A stretch of DNA of 64,000 bases from Chloroflexota bacterium. Its GTDB lineage: Bacteria > Chloroflexota > Anaerolineae > Caldilineales > Caldilineaceae. Positions within the stretch are counted from its first letter, which is position 1, and every line of letters starts with the position of its first letter. The stretch is from assembly GCA_003451595.1 (NCBI GenBank), contig DMDA01000114.1, forward strand, positions 1-64,000, read 5' to 3'. The notes under the pieces were generated by a model. It made no database searches and had not been told where the DNA came from. It saw nothing but the letters and a program-made list of their open reading frames with translations. Below, in pieces: positions 28,858-38,930 of this stretch. The position numbers and the translations under genes are program-made.

Positions 28858-29793
28858 ATGAGTATTTCTGCCGGTGCCGCACCACCCAAACTTGAGATTG
28901 GCATCCAGACGAAGCGCAAGCACCGCACCTTATGGGGCGATGCCTGGGTGCAATTCCGCCGAAATCGCCTGGCTGTGCTTGGTTTGACATTGATTGCGTT
29001 GATCGTGCTTGGCGTGCTGGCCGGCCCCTATCTCTATCCGGTCGATCCAAAGCAGATCAACATTTTGGATGCCAGCGTCCCCCCTTCGTCGGCGCATCCC
29101 TTTGGCACAGACGATCTCGGGCGCGATATGCTGGCGCGTTGCATCTATGGGGGGCGCATCTCGCTGTCGGTTGGTCTGGCCGCTATGTTGATCGCAATGT
29201 CTGCCGGCGCCGCCATAGGCTTGTTGGCTGGTTATGTCGGCAAGCTCGACAATATCCTTATGCGTTTTACGGACATGATGCTGACGCTGCCGCAGATTCC
29301 ACTGCTGCTGGTGGCGATGTCCCTCTTCCGCGACCCGCTACGCATGCGTTTCGGGCTGGAAGTAGGCGCATTCGTGATGGTGGTGACGATCATCGGTGTC
29401 TTTGGGTGGATGCCAACCGCGCGCATGGTGCGTGGCTCGGTCTTGTCGCTCAAGCGCAAAGAGTTTGTTGAGGCGGCAGTGAATGTTGGGGTGCGCAATG
29501 GCTCGATTATGTGGCGCCATATCCTGCCCAATACGATGGCCATCATCATCGTTGCCGCCACGCTCTCCGTCGCCAGCGCCATCTTGACTGAATCGACGCT
29601 CTCCTTCCTGGGGCTTGGCTTTCCTCCCGATGTACCGACCTGGGGTAGCTTGCTTTACGAGAACCGCAACTACATGGTCAAGGCGCCCTGGATGGTCATG
29701 TTTCCAGGGATTCTGATCTCGCTCACCATCCTCGCCATCAACTTCATCGGTGACGGGCTGCGCGATGCGCTCGACCCGCGCCAGCGCCAGTAG
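28858..29793 (+). CDS. ABC transporter permease, DppC/OppC type (set 1)
   Basis: A 311-residue permease partner. Seen: the OppC N-terminal segment LWGDAWVQFRRNRLAVLGLTLI, the FGTDDLGRDMLARCIYGGR motif (about 82-100), six helices, an EAA loop around KEFVEAAVNVGVRNGSIMWRHILPN and the end LGDGLRDALDPRQRQ-like NFIGDGLRDALDPRQ. It forms the translocation pore with the preceding DppB-type protein. Ribosome site weak (translation is probably coupled). The second binding-protein gene follows after 171 bases. Confidence 0.93.
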   Translation: MSISAGAAPPKLEIGIQTKRKHRTLWGDAWVQFRRNRLAVLGLTLIALIVLGVLAGPYLYPVDPKQINILDASVPPSSAHPFGTDDLGRDMLARCIYGGRISLSVGLAAMLIAMSAGAAIGLLAGYVGKLDNILMRFTDMMLTLPQIPLLLVAMSLFRDPLRMRFGLEVGAFVMVVTIIGVFGWMPTARMVRGSVLSLKRKEFVEAAVNVGVRNGSIMWRHILPNTMAIIIVAATLSVASAILTESTLSFLGLGFPPDVPTWGSLLYENRNYMVKAPWMVMFPGILISLTILAINFIGDGLRDALDPRQRQ

Positions 29794-29964
29794 TTGTACG
29801 GCTGTAGTTGCCCCCTGACACGGGGCGACCACAGCGACGATTTGCCACACGGTGGGTTTTCCAGTATTGTATGCAACTGGATAGAGGGCGTGGCGCCAGT
29901 GTCCACGCCGACGCAACCATGTTTTCCACAACCAAACCCAACTCTGAAAGGAGAATGCCCAACG

Positions 29965-31662
29965 ATGCGCAAGTCAATATTCTTGCTGAGTATGTTGCTG
30001 ATTCTAGGGCTGGTGGTCGGCGGCTGTGCTGCGCCGGCCGGTCCTGGGGCGGCACCCGATCAATCGGCTGCCACCGAAGCGGCGCCGGCAGAAGCAGCGC
30101 CAGCCGGCCCGTTTGAACCGATGTCAATGGCGGCTGAAAATTGCGATTATGGCGGCCTGTTCAAGTCGATTGAAGCTGTCGATCAGATGACAGTCAAATT
30201 CACGCTCTGTCAGCCTGATCCCGCCTTCCCAGCCAAGGTGGCGTTCTCATCCTTCGCTATCAATGACGCTGACTACCTGCAAGCAACCGGCGGTGGCGGC
30301 GAGCTGATCGAGAAGCCGAACGGCACCGGCCCCTACAAACTGGTCGATTGGCTGCGCGGCGATCAGATCATCTTCGAACGCAATGAAGAATATTGGGGCG
30401 AACCGGCGATTCCGCAAACGCTTGTTTTCCGTTGGAGCGCCGAGAGCGCGCAACGTCTGGTCGAGCTACAGGCGGGCACTGTCGATGGCATCGACAACCC
30501 TGGCCCGGATGACTTCGCGGTGATCGAAGCCGACCCCAATCTGCAGTTAGCCAAACGCAGCGGCACCAACATCTTCTACATCGGCATGAACAATACCTAT
30601 CCGCCCTTCGACAACGAACGGGTGCGGCAGGCGTTTGCCATGGCCATCGATCGCCAGCGCATTGTGGACAACTTCTATCCGGCTGGCTCCTCGGTAGCGA
30701 CACAATTCATGCCGCCCTCGATCTTCGGCTACACCGATGGCTTGACCTGGTATGATTACAACCCGGATGAAGCCAAGAAAATCCTCGAAGAAGAGGGCGT
30801 GCTGCCTGGTTTCAAGACCACCATCACCTACCGCGACGTTGTGCGCGGCTATCTGCCGAACCCCGGCGTTGTGGCGCAAGATATCCAGGCGCAGTTGGCC
30901 GACATCGGCGTCGAAGCCGAGATCGTTGTGATGGAATCAGGCGCCTTCCTGGATGCCGCCGATCGTGGCGAGATCGCTGGCTTCCACATGTTGGGATGGG
31001 GCGCCGATTACCCAGATGCGACCAATTTCCTGGACTTCCACTTTGGCAAGGGCGCCTCAGCGCAGTTCGGAAATGGCTTCCCGGACATCTGGGACGCACT
31101 GAATGAAGGCGCCACCAAAGCCAAGCCTGAAGACCGCCAACCATGGTACGACAAAGCCAATGAGCTGATCAAGCAGCACGTACCCATGATCCCGGTGGCG
31201 CATGGTGGCAACGGCGCGGCCTTCAAGGCGGATGTCGAAGGCGCCTACGCCTCTGACATCGGCGCCGAACAGTTCGCGCTGATGAACCCCGGCGGACGCG
31301 ACACCTTTGTCTGGCTACAAAATGGCGAACCGGCCGGTCTCTACTGCGCCGATGAGAGCGACGGCGAAGCGCTGCGCGCCTGTGAGCAGGTCATGCAATC
31401 CCTGCTGGCTTACGAGCCGGGCACCGGTGATGTTGTGGCCTCGCTGGCGACAGAGTGGACAGCTAACGATGAACTGACCGAATGGGTCTTCAAGCTACGC
31501 GAGGGCGTCAAGTTCCACAACGGCGCCACGCTCGACGCCAACGATGTCGTGCTTTCCTATGTCGTCCAGTGGGACGCATCGCACCCGCTGCATGTCGGGC
31601 GCGATGGCAGCTTCACCTACTTCCCTGGTCTGTTCGGTGGCTTCTTGAACGCACCAGAATAA
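29965..31662 (+). CDS. Circularly permuted ABC substrate-binding lipoprotein (SBP_bac_5)
   Basis: A 565-residue lipoprotein (signal ends at VGGC, Cys21; Ala/Pro linker to about 50) made of SBP_bac_5 sequence in cyclically shifted order. Residues 60-442 correspond to the canonical middle and C-terminus: LFKSIEAVDQMTVKFTLCQP (65-84), NGTGPYKLVDWLRGD, VRQAFAMAIDRQRIVDNFY, then VPMIPVAHGGNGAAFKADVEG near 406-426. Residues 443-565 hold what normally opens the domain: GGRDTFVWLQNGEPAGL, MQSLLAYEPGTGDVVASLAT, EWVFKLREGVKFHNGATLDA, NDVVLSYVVQWDASHP, TYFPGLFGG. Joining 565 to about 60 would restore a DppA-like chain. GGAG lies 11 bases before the ATG. Both permeases follow. It probably still binds ligand, since the termini of the cut lie together in the fold; this is inference. 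Confidence 0.9.
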   Translation: MRKSIFLLSMLLILGLVVGGCAAPAGPGAAPDQSAATEAAPAEAAPAGPFEPMSMAAENCDYGGLFKSIEAVDQMTVKFTLCQPDPAFPAKVAFSSFAINDADYLQATGGGGELIEKPNGTGPYKLVDWLRGDQIIFERNEEYWGEPAIPQTLVFRWSAESAQRLVELQAGTVDGIDNPGPDDFAVIEADPNLQLAKRSGTNIFYIGMNNTYPPFDNERVRQAFAMAIDRQRIVDNFYPAGSSVATQFMPPSIFGYTDGLTWYDYNPDEAKKILEEEGVLPGFKTTITYRDVVRGYLPNPGVVAQDIQAQLADIGVEAEIVVMESGAFLDAADRGEIAGFHMLGWGADYPDATNFLDFHFGKGASAQFGNGFPDIWDALNEGATKAKPEDRQPWYDKANELIKQHVPMIPVAHGGNGAAFKADVEGAYASDIGAEQFALMNPGGRDTFVWLQNGEPAGLYCADESDGEALRACEQVMQSLLAYEPGTGDVVASLATEWTANDELTEWVFKLREGVKFHNGATLDANDVVLSYVVQWDASHPLHVGRDGSFTYFPGLFGGFLNAPE

Positions 31663-31694
31663 CAGAAGCAATCCGGCCTAACCTCATGACAGCC

Positions 31695-31727
31695 AACCTT
31701 CCAGGAAGCTCGGCTTCCTGGAAGGTT
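31695..31727 (+). repeat. Palindromic element, copy C, between binding protein 2 and its permease
   Basis: Perfect 15-bp arms (31695-31709, 31713-31727) with TCG loop. A diverged relative of copies A and B (CCTTCCAGGAAGC instead of CCTTCCCGGAAGC), with compensating change in both arms, and at the same place relative to the genes as copy B. Confidence 0.88.
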
Positions 31728-31761
31728 GCATGGATAATGTTCACACAATAGAAGAAGTAAG

Positions 31762-32838
31762 TTGATCCGTTACATCTCCCGGCGAGTCGTGCTCGCCATT
31801 CCAGTATTACTTGGCATCTTGTTCATTACCTTCATCCTCAATCGCCTGATTCCTGGCGATCCATGCCGCGCCATGTTGGGCGAAAAGGCAACGGATGAAG
31901 TGTGCGATGCTTTTTTCAAGCGCTATGGCCTTGATCAGCCGCCGGTCATCCAGTTTGGCTATTATTTGGGGCGGGTAGTGACCGGCGATCTGGGTGACTC
32001 AATGCGGTTTGGCCGCCCCGTGACAGACATGTTGATGGAGCGCTTGCCGGTGACCATCGAACTGGCGCTGCTTTCGCTGCTGGTGGCGACGGTGATTGGC
32101 GTCATCCTGGGCGTGATTGCCGCTTACTGGCAGAACTCGCCCGTTGATGTGTTCACAATGATCTTTGCCAACCTCGGCGTTTCCGTCCCGGTCTTTGTGC
32201 TTGGTCTCCTTGCCGCCTATCTGTTTGCTGTGGTGCTCAAGGATACACCGGTGGCGCTGCCGCCCTCTGGTCGGCTCACGGCAGGCGTGCGCGTCGAACC
32301 GATTGCTGTTGCCTGGGGGCTAGAGTCCCTGAGCGGCCCGCTGCGCGGTTTCCTCGACTTCTTGTCGCAGATGTATGTCATCAATGGCCTACTGACTTTC
32401 AACTGGAAACTGTTTGGCGACGCTGCCCGCCATTTGGTGTTACCCGTGCTGGTGTTGTCAACCATTCCCATGTCTGTCATTGCACGTATGACGCGTTCCA
32501 GTTTGCTAGAAGTGATGACACTCGATTACATGCGCACCGCGCGCGCCAAGGGGCTGAACGAACGCAATGTTGTCTTCCGGCACGCCATGCGCAACGCACT
32601 GCTGCCTGTCGTGACCGTCGTTGGGCTATCTCTGGGGGGGCTATTGAGCGGCGCTGTACTGACGGAAACGATTTTCGGGCTGACCGGCGTCGGTCGCACC
32701 ATGTTTGACGCCATTTCCTCGCGCGACTACGGCGTCATCCAGGGATTCACACTGGTCATCGCCTTCACCTATGTCGTTGTCAATTTGCTGGTCGATATTT
32801 CTTACGCTGTACTCGATCCACGCATCCGCCTGGGCTAG
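31762..32838 (+). CDS. ABC transporter permease, DppB/OppB type (set 2)
   Basis: A 358-residue permease with the DppB start IRYISRRVVLAIPVLLGILFITFI, IPGDPCRAMLG, six helices, EAA loop TLDYMRTARAKGLNERNVVFRHAMRNALL and the end DISYAVLDPRIRLG. Compared with set 1 it has a different extended loop before the fourth helix (about 160-215). The start is TTG at 31762, just after GAAGAAGTAAG; no in-frame ATG gives the full first helix. Works with the permuted binding protein and the following DppC-type subunit. Confidence 0.92.
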   Translation: MIRYISRRVVLAIPVLLGILFITFILNRLIPGDPCRAMLGEKATDEVCDAFFKRYGLDQPPVIQFGYYLGRVVTGDLGDSMRFGRPVTDMLMERLPVTIELALLSLLVATVIGVILGVIAAYWQNSPVDVFTMIFANLGVSVPVFVLGLLAAYLFAVVLKDTPVALPPSGRLTAGVRVEPIAVAWGLESLSGPLRGFLDFLSQMYVINGLLTFNWKLFGDAARHLVLPVLVLSTIPMSVIARMTRSSLLEVMTLDYMRTARAKGLNERNVVFRHAMRNALLPVVTVVGLSLGGLLSGAVLTETIFGLTGVGRTMFDAISSRDYGVIQGFTLVIAFTYVVVNLLVDISYAVLDPRIRLG

Positions 32839-32859
32839 ACAGCGCATTCACGAGATACT

Positions 32860-33801
32860 ATGAGCGTAACTGCTGCAACGGCGCCGGCATCGGTCGAGCC
32901 GATCTTCAACACCAAACCACGCGGACTATGGAGCACTGCGTTTCGGCGGCTCTTTCGGCGCCGTTCTGCCATCATCGGCATGATCATCCTGGCTGCGCTG
33001 ATCCTGGTTGCTATCTTTGCCCCCGTGCTGGCAACGCATGACCCTACCAAGTCTCTGATTGGGATTGAAAATGTTCAGAAACGTCAGGGGCCGTGTATTC
33101 ACTGGTTGGGCTGTCCGTCCGATCAGCCGCAACATTACTTTGGATTGGATGGCAACGTGCGCGACCTCTATAGCCGCATTCTCTTTGGCGCGCGGCTGTC
33201 ATTGCTGGTTGGCATTGTCTCCGTTGGCTTTGCCATCGTGATCGGGGCATTTCTCGGCGCCATCTCTGGCTACATGGGTGGCTGGACCGACAACCTCATC
33301 ATGGGGCTGATGGATATCATGCTGGCTTTTCCAAGCCTGATCCTGGCGATTGCCATCGTTACTGTGTTAGGCCCCGGGCTGCTCAACACCCTGCTCGCCA
33401 TCGGGATCGTCAGCATTCCGGTGTATGCACGCATTATGCGTTCCAGTGTACTTGCGATCAAACAGCAGGACTATGTGATGGCGGATCGTTCGATCGGCGT
33501 GCCCTCTGGGCGTATTCTCTTTGGCAATATCTTACCCAACGCACTGACGCCGCTTATCGTGCAAGGCACGCTGGGCATTGCCGTCGCTATCCTCGACGCC
33601 GCCGCGCTCTCCTTCCTCGGCCTGGGCGCACAGCCGCCAACGCCAGAGTGGGGGTCCATGATTGGCCAGGAGCGCAACCAGGTCTTCACGGCGCCGCATC
33701 TCATCATCTTCCCTGGTTTTGCGCTGATCTTGACCGTGCTTGGCTTCAACTTGCTCGGCGACGGTCTGCGCGACGCGCTGGATGTGCGGCAGCGATCGTA
33801 G
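32860..33801 (+). CDS. ABC transporter permease, DppC/OppC type (set 2)
   Basis: A 313-residue permease: N-terminal STAFRRLFRRRSAIIGMIIL, the FGLDGNVRDLYSRILFGAR segment (in place of the usual G-T-D-x-x-G-R-D), six helices, EAA loop QDYVMADRSIGVPSGRILFGNILPN and the end LLGDGLRDALDVRQRS. Two Cys in an unusual insert before that segment (KRQGPCIHWLGCPSDQP, about 69-85) could form a disulfide outside the membrane. Last gene of the double importer cluster; no ATPase gene follows. Confidence 0.92.
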   Translation: MSVTAATAPASVEPIFNTKPRGLWSTAFRRLFRRRSAIIGMIILAALILVAIFAPVLATHDPTKSLIGIENVQKRQGPCIHWLGCPSDQPQHYFGLDGNVRDLYSRILFGARLSLLVGIVSVGFAIVIGAFLGAISGYMGGWTDNLIMGLMDIMLAFPSLILAIAIVTVLGPGLLNTLLAIGIVSIPVYARIMRSSVLAIKQQDYVMADRSIGVPSGRILFGNILPNALTPLIVQGTLGIAVAILDAAALSFLGLGAQPPTPEWGSMIGQERNQVFTAPHLIIFPGFALILTVLGFNLLGDGLRDALDVRQRS

Positions 33802-33911
33802 CTTTGCCCATCAGTGCAACCATGATGGCGTATAAAAGATTATTATACTTTGGCGAGTTGATTTTTCATGGAGATAATTGCCATCCATAATCGTCCTTTG
33901 GGGGCTGACCT

Positions 33912-34913
33912 TTACCTCACCAGCCCTAACCGCGCCCGCATCGCCCCGTCGAAGTCGCCGATGAATGTCCACCAGTTGGTCAGCGGCCGTCCGCGATAGG
34001 TGAGACCGTTGTCAGCGCCCGGTAGACTCTGCATCCAGTAGATGAACCACTTCAGACTGTCCCCTTGCCAGCGGTCGCAGTTGATCGGGATTTTTTGACC
34101 GCCGCCGTCGGGACGCCAATCTTCGATGTCGCTCATGACGACGGTGCGATTGCGCCAGTCATAGTCGCGTTCACCGTTAGGTGGATAGTGCGCCCACCCG
34201 CAGCGCCCCTCGCCCGGTTTGCCCACAAATTTGTTCCAGAAGAGGTCGGGATCAATGTGGCGCAGCACCGCCTCGATCTGGTGCATGTGATCTTCCACCG
34301 CCTCGGACGGGCCACGCCCGTAATTGTAGTGGTAGACGGTGTAAGTGCGGTCGAAGACAGGGAGATCGTGCGGGTCACGGTCACTGTTGCTGATGTCGCC
34401 CCATGGCCCGGCCATGTTCGACTCCCACAGGTCGATGACGCCGCCGTGATAGCCCCAAATCCAGATTTCCTTGACGCCTTCTACCATCACCCAACGCCGG
34501 GCATCGATGCGCGCCATGATGGCGTTATAGTCGGTCATCAGCACACGATGACCGGGTTTGCGCCAAGTGGGCAGCGGCTCCAGAAATTCCAGGCTGCCGA
34601 CGACCGTGTAGTGCAGGCTTGGCGTTGCCGCAGGCCGCTGGTAGGCGCGAAAACGGCTGCCCTGCTCCAACGCTGCGATGACTTGCGCCGTCGTGGTGCG
34701 CGTGTGGGTGCGAATCACATCTAGCGGCGCGGCAACATCGCCGGTGACGCTGCGGTCGATGAGGTTGCCTTTGGTGGGAAAGTAGTGAACGAGCAGGACA
34801 GGAATCTCAAATTGTGCCGACGTCAGTTGGGTCGCATCGATTGCTGGCGTCGCCGATGCGTGCGAAGAGTCGATGCGCAGCAACTGCTTCAACCACATAA
34901 GCAAGTCGTTCAT
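33912..34913 (-). CDS. Conserved-looking protein of unknown function
   Basis: A 333-residue soluble protein that I do not recognise. No signal peptide or membrane helix is visible. It is unusually rich in Trp and aromatic residues (for example VKEIWIWGYHGGVIDLWESN at about 158-177). It has stretches that look conserved rather than random: SNMAGPWGDISNSDRD, TVYHYNYGRGPSEAVEDHMHQIEAVL with several His, and GWAHYPPNGERDYDW. Dense Asp/His/Trp content suggests an enzyme or carbohydrate-active fold, but I cannot name one. GAAAGGAG precedes the ATG closely, so the start is secure. It lies downstream of sodA behind a strong terminator, so it is probably expressed separately. Confidence 0.75.
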   Translation of the reverse strand: MNDLLMWLKQLLRIDSSHASATPAIDATQLTSAQFEIPVLLVHYFPTKGNLIDRSVTGDVAAPLDVIRTHTRTTTAQVIAALEQGSRFRAYQRPAATPSLHYTVVGSLEFLEPLPTWRKPGHRVLMTDYNAIMARIDARRWVMVEGVKEIWIWGYHGGVIDLWESNMAGPWGDISNSDRDPHDLPVFDRTYTVYHYNYGRGPSEAVEDHMHQIEAVLRHIDPDLFWNKFVGKPGEGRCGWAHYPPNGERDYDWRNRTVVMSDIEDWRPDGGGQKIPINCDRWQGDSLKWFIYWMQSLPGADNGLTYRGRPLTNWWTFIGDFDGAMRARLGLVR

Positions 34914-34956
34914 AGCGGATTTCTCCTTTCACCCGGACGGTGAGAGACCCGCGCTC

Positions 34957-34992
34957 AAAAAATTGCGGGCGACCCTCACGGATCGCCCGCAA
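34957..34992 (-). terminator. Rho-independent terminator of sodA
   Basis: On the minus strand a perfect 10-bp stem TTGCGGGCGA/TCGCCCGCAA (34992-34983 with 34972-34963), loop of 10, then TTTTTT (34962-34957). It lies 48 bases after the sodA stop. Confidence 0.92.
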
Positions 34993-35040
34993 CATTGCGC
35001 ATGTTTTGTGGAAATGTGCGACCCGGTGCGGAAGAGCGTC

Positions 35041-35652
35041 CTACTTGGTTGCCGCTGCGTAAAGCCTGGCGACTTCAGCCCAATTCACCACGTTCCACCA
35101 CGCGTCCAGGTAATCAGGGCGGCGATTCTGGTAATTCAGGTAATAGGCATGCTCCCACACATCCACACCCAGGATCGGCGTGTCGCCCTGCATCAGCGGG
35201 CTATCCTGGTTGGGCAGACTATAAGCCTCAAGGCTGCCATCACCCTTGACGACCAACCACGCCCAGCCGCTGCCAAAGCGACCAACGCCCAGCGCCTTGA
35301 ACTTGGCCTTGAACTCGTCGAAACTACCCCACTTGGCGTTGATCGCTTCAGCCAGCGCGCCCGTCGGTGCGCCGCCTGCATTCGGCCCCATGATTGTCCA
35401 GAAGAGGCTGTGGTTGGCATGACCGCCGCCATTGTTGCGTACAGCCGTGCGAATGTTTTCCGGCACGCTGTCGATCTTGCGACAGATTTCCTCGATGCTC
35501 ATGTTCTCCCATTCGGTGCCGGCAATCGCATTGTTCAGGTTGGTGATGTACGCCTGATGATGCTTGGTGTGATGAATATTCATCGTGCGGGCGTCGATAT
35601 AGGGTTCAAGCGCGTTCTCTGCATACGGCAGAGCAGGTAAGGTAAAAGCCAT
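35041..35652 (-). CDS. sodA: Superoxide dismutase, Fe/Mn family (Mn-type features)
   Basis: A 203-residue Fe/Mn superoxide dismutase that converts superoxide to oxygen and hydrogen peroxide. Metal ligands are in [12 protein letters not shown] (about 24-35), [10 protein letters not shown] (about 75-84) and [17 protein letters not shown] (about 162-178). The Gly-Gly-His stretch and the Gln in the PNQDSPLM loop are the pattern seen in Mn enzymes, so Mn or cambialistic use is likely; by-eye typing is not decisive. No signal peptide, so it is cytosolic. AAGGAGG lies about 6 bases before the ATG. It has its own strong terminator. Its presence indicates an organism exposed to oxygen. Confidence 0.95.
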   Translation of the reverse strand: MAFTLPALPYAENALEPYIDARTMNIHHTKHHQAYITNLNNAIAGTEWENMSIEEICRKIDSVPENIRTAVRNNGGGHANHSLFWTIMGPNAGGAPTGALAEAINAKWGSFDEFKAKFKALGVGRFGSGWAWLVVKGDGSLEAYSLPNQDSPLMQGDTPILGVDVWEHAYYLNYQNRRPDYLDAWWNVVNWAEVARLYAAATK

Positions 35653-35960
35653 GAAAAACCTCCTTGTGTAAGTCAGGCATTATTGAAACGTGCAAATTGA
35701 ATCACACAACTTGTAACTATCGCATGAGAGCGAGCTGATTTCCGTGCCGCAGTATACAAACTTGTGCGGATTGGTCAGCCTGAAGGTTACACCTGGACAA
35801 AATCTAGGCTTGTCCAGTGGCTGCGACCTTTGTGTGAGTTTTGAGCTTGGCCAACGCTGTGTTTGCACAGCGACCTTTGGGGCAGATCACATCTTTGTCT
35901 AGCCAGGGCGGACGATGGCTTGGCAAAGGTGTGACCTGCATAATCTTTGTGAAAGCCGTG
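35653..35960. other. Gap between amylosucrase and sodA
   Basis: No gene seen in 308 bases. It holds the sodA upstream region and, at 35855-35872, a 7-bp hairpin (CGCTGTG-TTTG-CACAGCG). The hairpin is flanked by two copies of GCGACCTTTG (near 35823 and 35871) downstream of the amylosucrase stop. Confidence 0.5.
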
Positions 35961-37910
<1,950 letters not shown>

Positions 37911-37950
37911 GGCGCCCCTCAATTTGGCAAATAGTCTTGTGAGCAATGAA

Positions 37951-38763
37951 CTAGAATGTATCGTTTGGTTTGCTTGCAATCAGGATCAGATGGTCGCTGC
38001 CATCGGCATAGGGCGCGCCATCGAAGTCGCCCCACACTTCCTCCACGATGAGGCCGGCGCATTGCAACATCAACTCTGCCTCGCTGCGCCACAGAAACCG
38101 CAGTGTGAATGGGCAAGTCGTGCGCTGAGCGCGCCCGTCAGCGAAGATTTCTTCGTAGATGAAGATCGTCTCCTGCAGTTGTTCCGCCAGATTGAGCCGA
38201 CGCACGCTCCACTTGAGCACCTCCGCACCGCTGCTCTCATCTTGCCAGCGGTCGGCCAACTCCATCACCCCGTCGACGGCAAACAGGCGCGGCAGGTCAG
38301 GATTGAAGAGTTCGAGCGCTAACCGCCCGCCAGGGCGCAGATGTCGCGCTGCATTGCGCAGCGCCGTTATTTGATCCTCGACGCTGGTCAAGTGCATCAA
38401 CGTATTGCTGACACAAAAGGCGAAGGCGTAATCTTTGCGCGGCAGATCGAAGGTGCGCAGATCGGCCTCCACAAGCTGGGCGGATGTGCGTCCTTGCCGG
38501 GCGAGTTTTTCCGCCGCCCGCGCCAACAGCGCCGGGCTGATGTCAACGCCGGTGATGTCATGGCCAGCCGCCGCTAACGGCAGCAGCACGCGTCCCGTGC
38601 CACAACCAAGCTCCAGCAGCGGGTCGCCCCATTCGGCAGCGAGCATCGCCATCAGCTCGATGTCGTCGGTGTAGTCGCGGTAATCGCCGTCGTAAAAGCG
38701 GGCAAAACGGTCAAAGATCGTGCTCTCAGGTGACGGTGTGCTCTCAGGTGACGGTGTGTGCAT
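37951..38763 (-). CDS. Class I SAM-dependent methyltransferase
   Basis: A 270-residue methyltransferase with a Rossmann fold. Motif I is [16 protein letters not shown] (about 49-64), followed by [14 protein letters not shown] (motif post-I), a motif II region [16 protein letters not shown] and [13 protein letters not shown] (motif III). The C-terminal part with [16 protein letters not shown] resembles SAM methyltransferases of the Methyltransf_25 type; the target (small molecule or lipid) is unknown. The start at 38763 is chosen because a TATGAT box lies 7 bases upstream, implying a leaderless mRNA. The frame is open to 38829. Residues 3-14 are encoded by a tandem 18-bp repeat. Its stop lies 40 bases before the amylosucrase start, so the two could be co-transcribed. 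Confidence 0.9.
   Translation of the reverse strand: MHTPSPESTPSPESTIFDRFARFYDGDYRDYTDDIELMAMLAAEWGDPLLELGCGTGRVLLPLAAAGHDITGVDISPALLARAAEKLARQGRTSAQLVEADLRTFDLPRKDYAFAFCVSNTLMHLTSVEDQITALRNAARHLRPGGRLALELFNPDLPRLFAVDGVMELADRWQDESSGAEVLKWSVRRLNLAEQLQETIFIYEEIFADGRAQRTTCPFTLRFLWRSEAELMLQCAGLIVEEVWGDFDGAPYADGSDHLILIASKPNDTF
38721..38756. repeat. Tandem 18-bp duplication in the methyltransferase N-terminus
   Basis: Two identical copies of an 18-base unit (38721-38738, 38739-38756). It encodes a duplicated S-P-E-S-T-P-type hexapeptide just after the start codon. Confidence 0.9.
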
Positions 38764-38770
38764 AAGCACA

Positions 38771-38776
38771 ATCATA
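38771..38776 (-). promoter_or_regulatory. -10 box for a leaderless methyltransferase mRNA
   Basis: TATGAT on the minus strand, followed by 7 bases and then the ATG at 38763. The -35 is poor. Confidence 0.35.
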
Positions 38777-38806
38777 CAGGTATCAACGTGCAGGGAAAAA
38801 TATGAT

Positions 38807-38835
38807 TTTACAGATGTAGCAAGATGCATTATACT
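38807..38835 (+). promoter_or_regulatory. Near-consensus promoter upstream of greA
   Basis: TTTACA (38807-38812), 17 bases, TATACT (38830-38835). Transcription would begin near 38842, about 310 bases before greA. Confidence 0.6.
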
Positions 38836-38841
38836 GTGTGC

Positions 38842-38930
38842 CAGCTTGATGGGCCGACCTGCACCGGGTCGGCGTTTGCTTTCGTAGCCAGGACATTACG
38901 TGCGCGCCGCCTGAATCAGGCGGTGTTTTT
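38842..38930 (+). ncRNA. Candidate ~90-nt small RNA or attenuated greA leader
   Basis: Between the promoter at 38807-38835 and a terminator the transcript would hold a hairpin GCCGACC-TGCACCG-GGTCGGC (38853-38873). A second hairpin (38907-38914 with 38916-38923, best drawn as CCGCCT/AGGCGG) follows, with T5 at 38926-38930. No convincing gene starts in it. It may be a small RNA, or an attenuator controlling greA, which starts 221 bases later. The remaining sequence to 39151 shows nothing further. Confidence 0.4.
38907..38930 (+). terminator. Intrinsic terminator upstream of greA
   Basis: 8-bp inverted repeat CCGCCTGA/TCAGGCGG followed by GTG and TTTTT. No plus-strand gene precedes it within the last 5 kb, so it must end a short leader or small RNA. 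Confidence 0.55.

Noticed and set aside
29794..29964. Upstream extension of the permuted binding protein that might hold the missing first segment
   Set aside because: Translation of the 57 extra codons gives no SBP-like sequence, and the signal peptide begins at 29965. The missing segment is found at the C-terminus instead.
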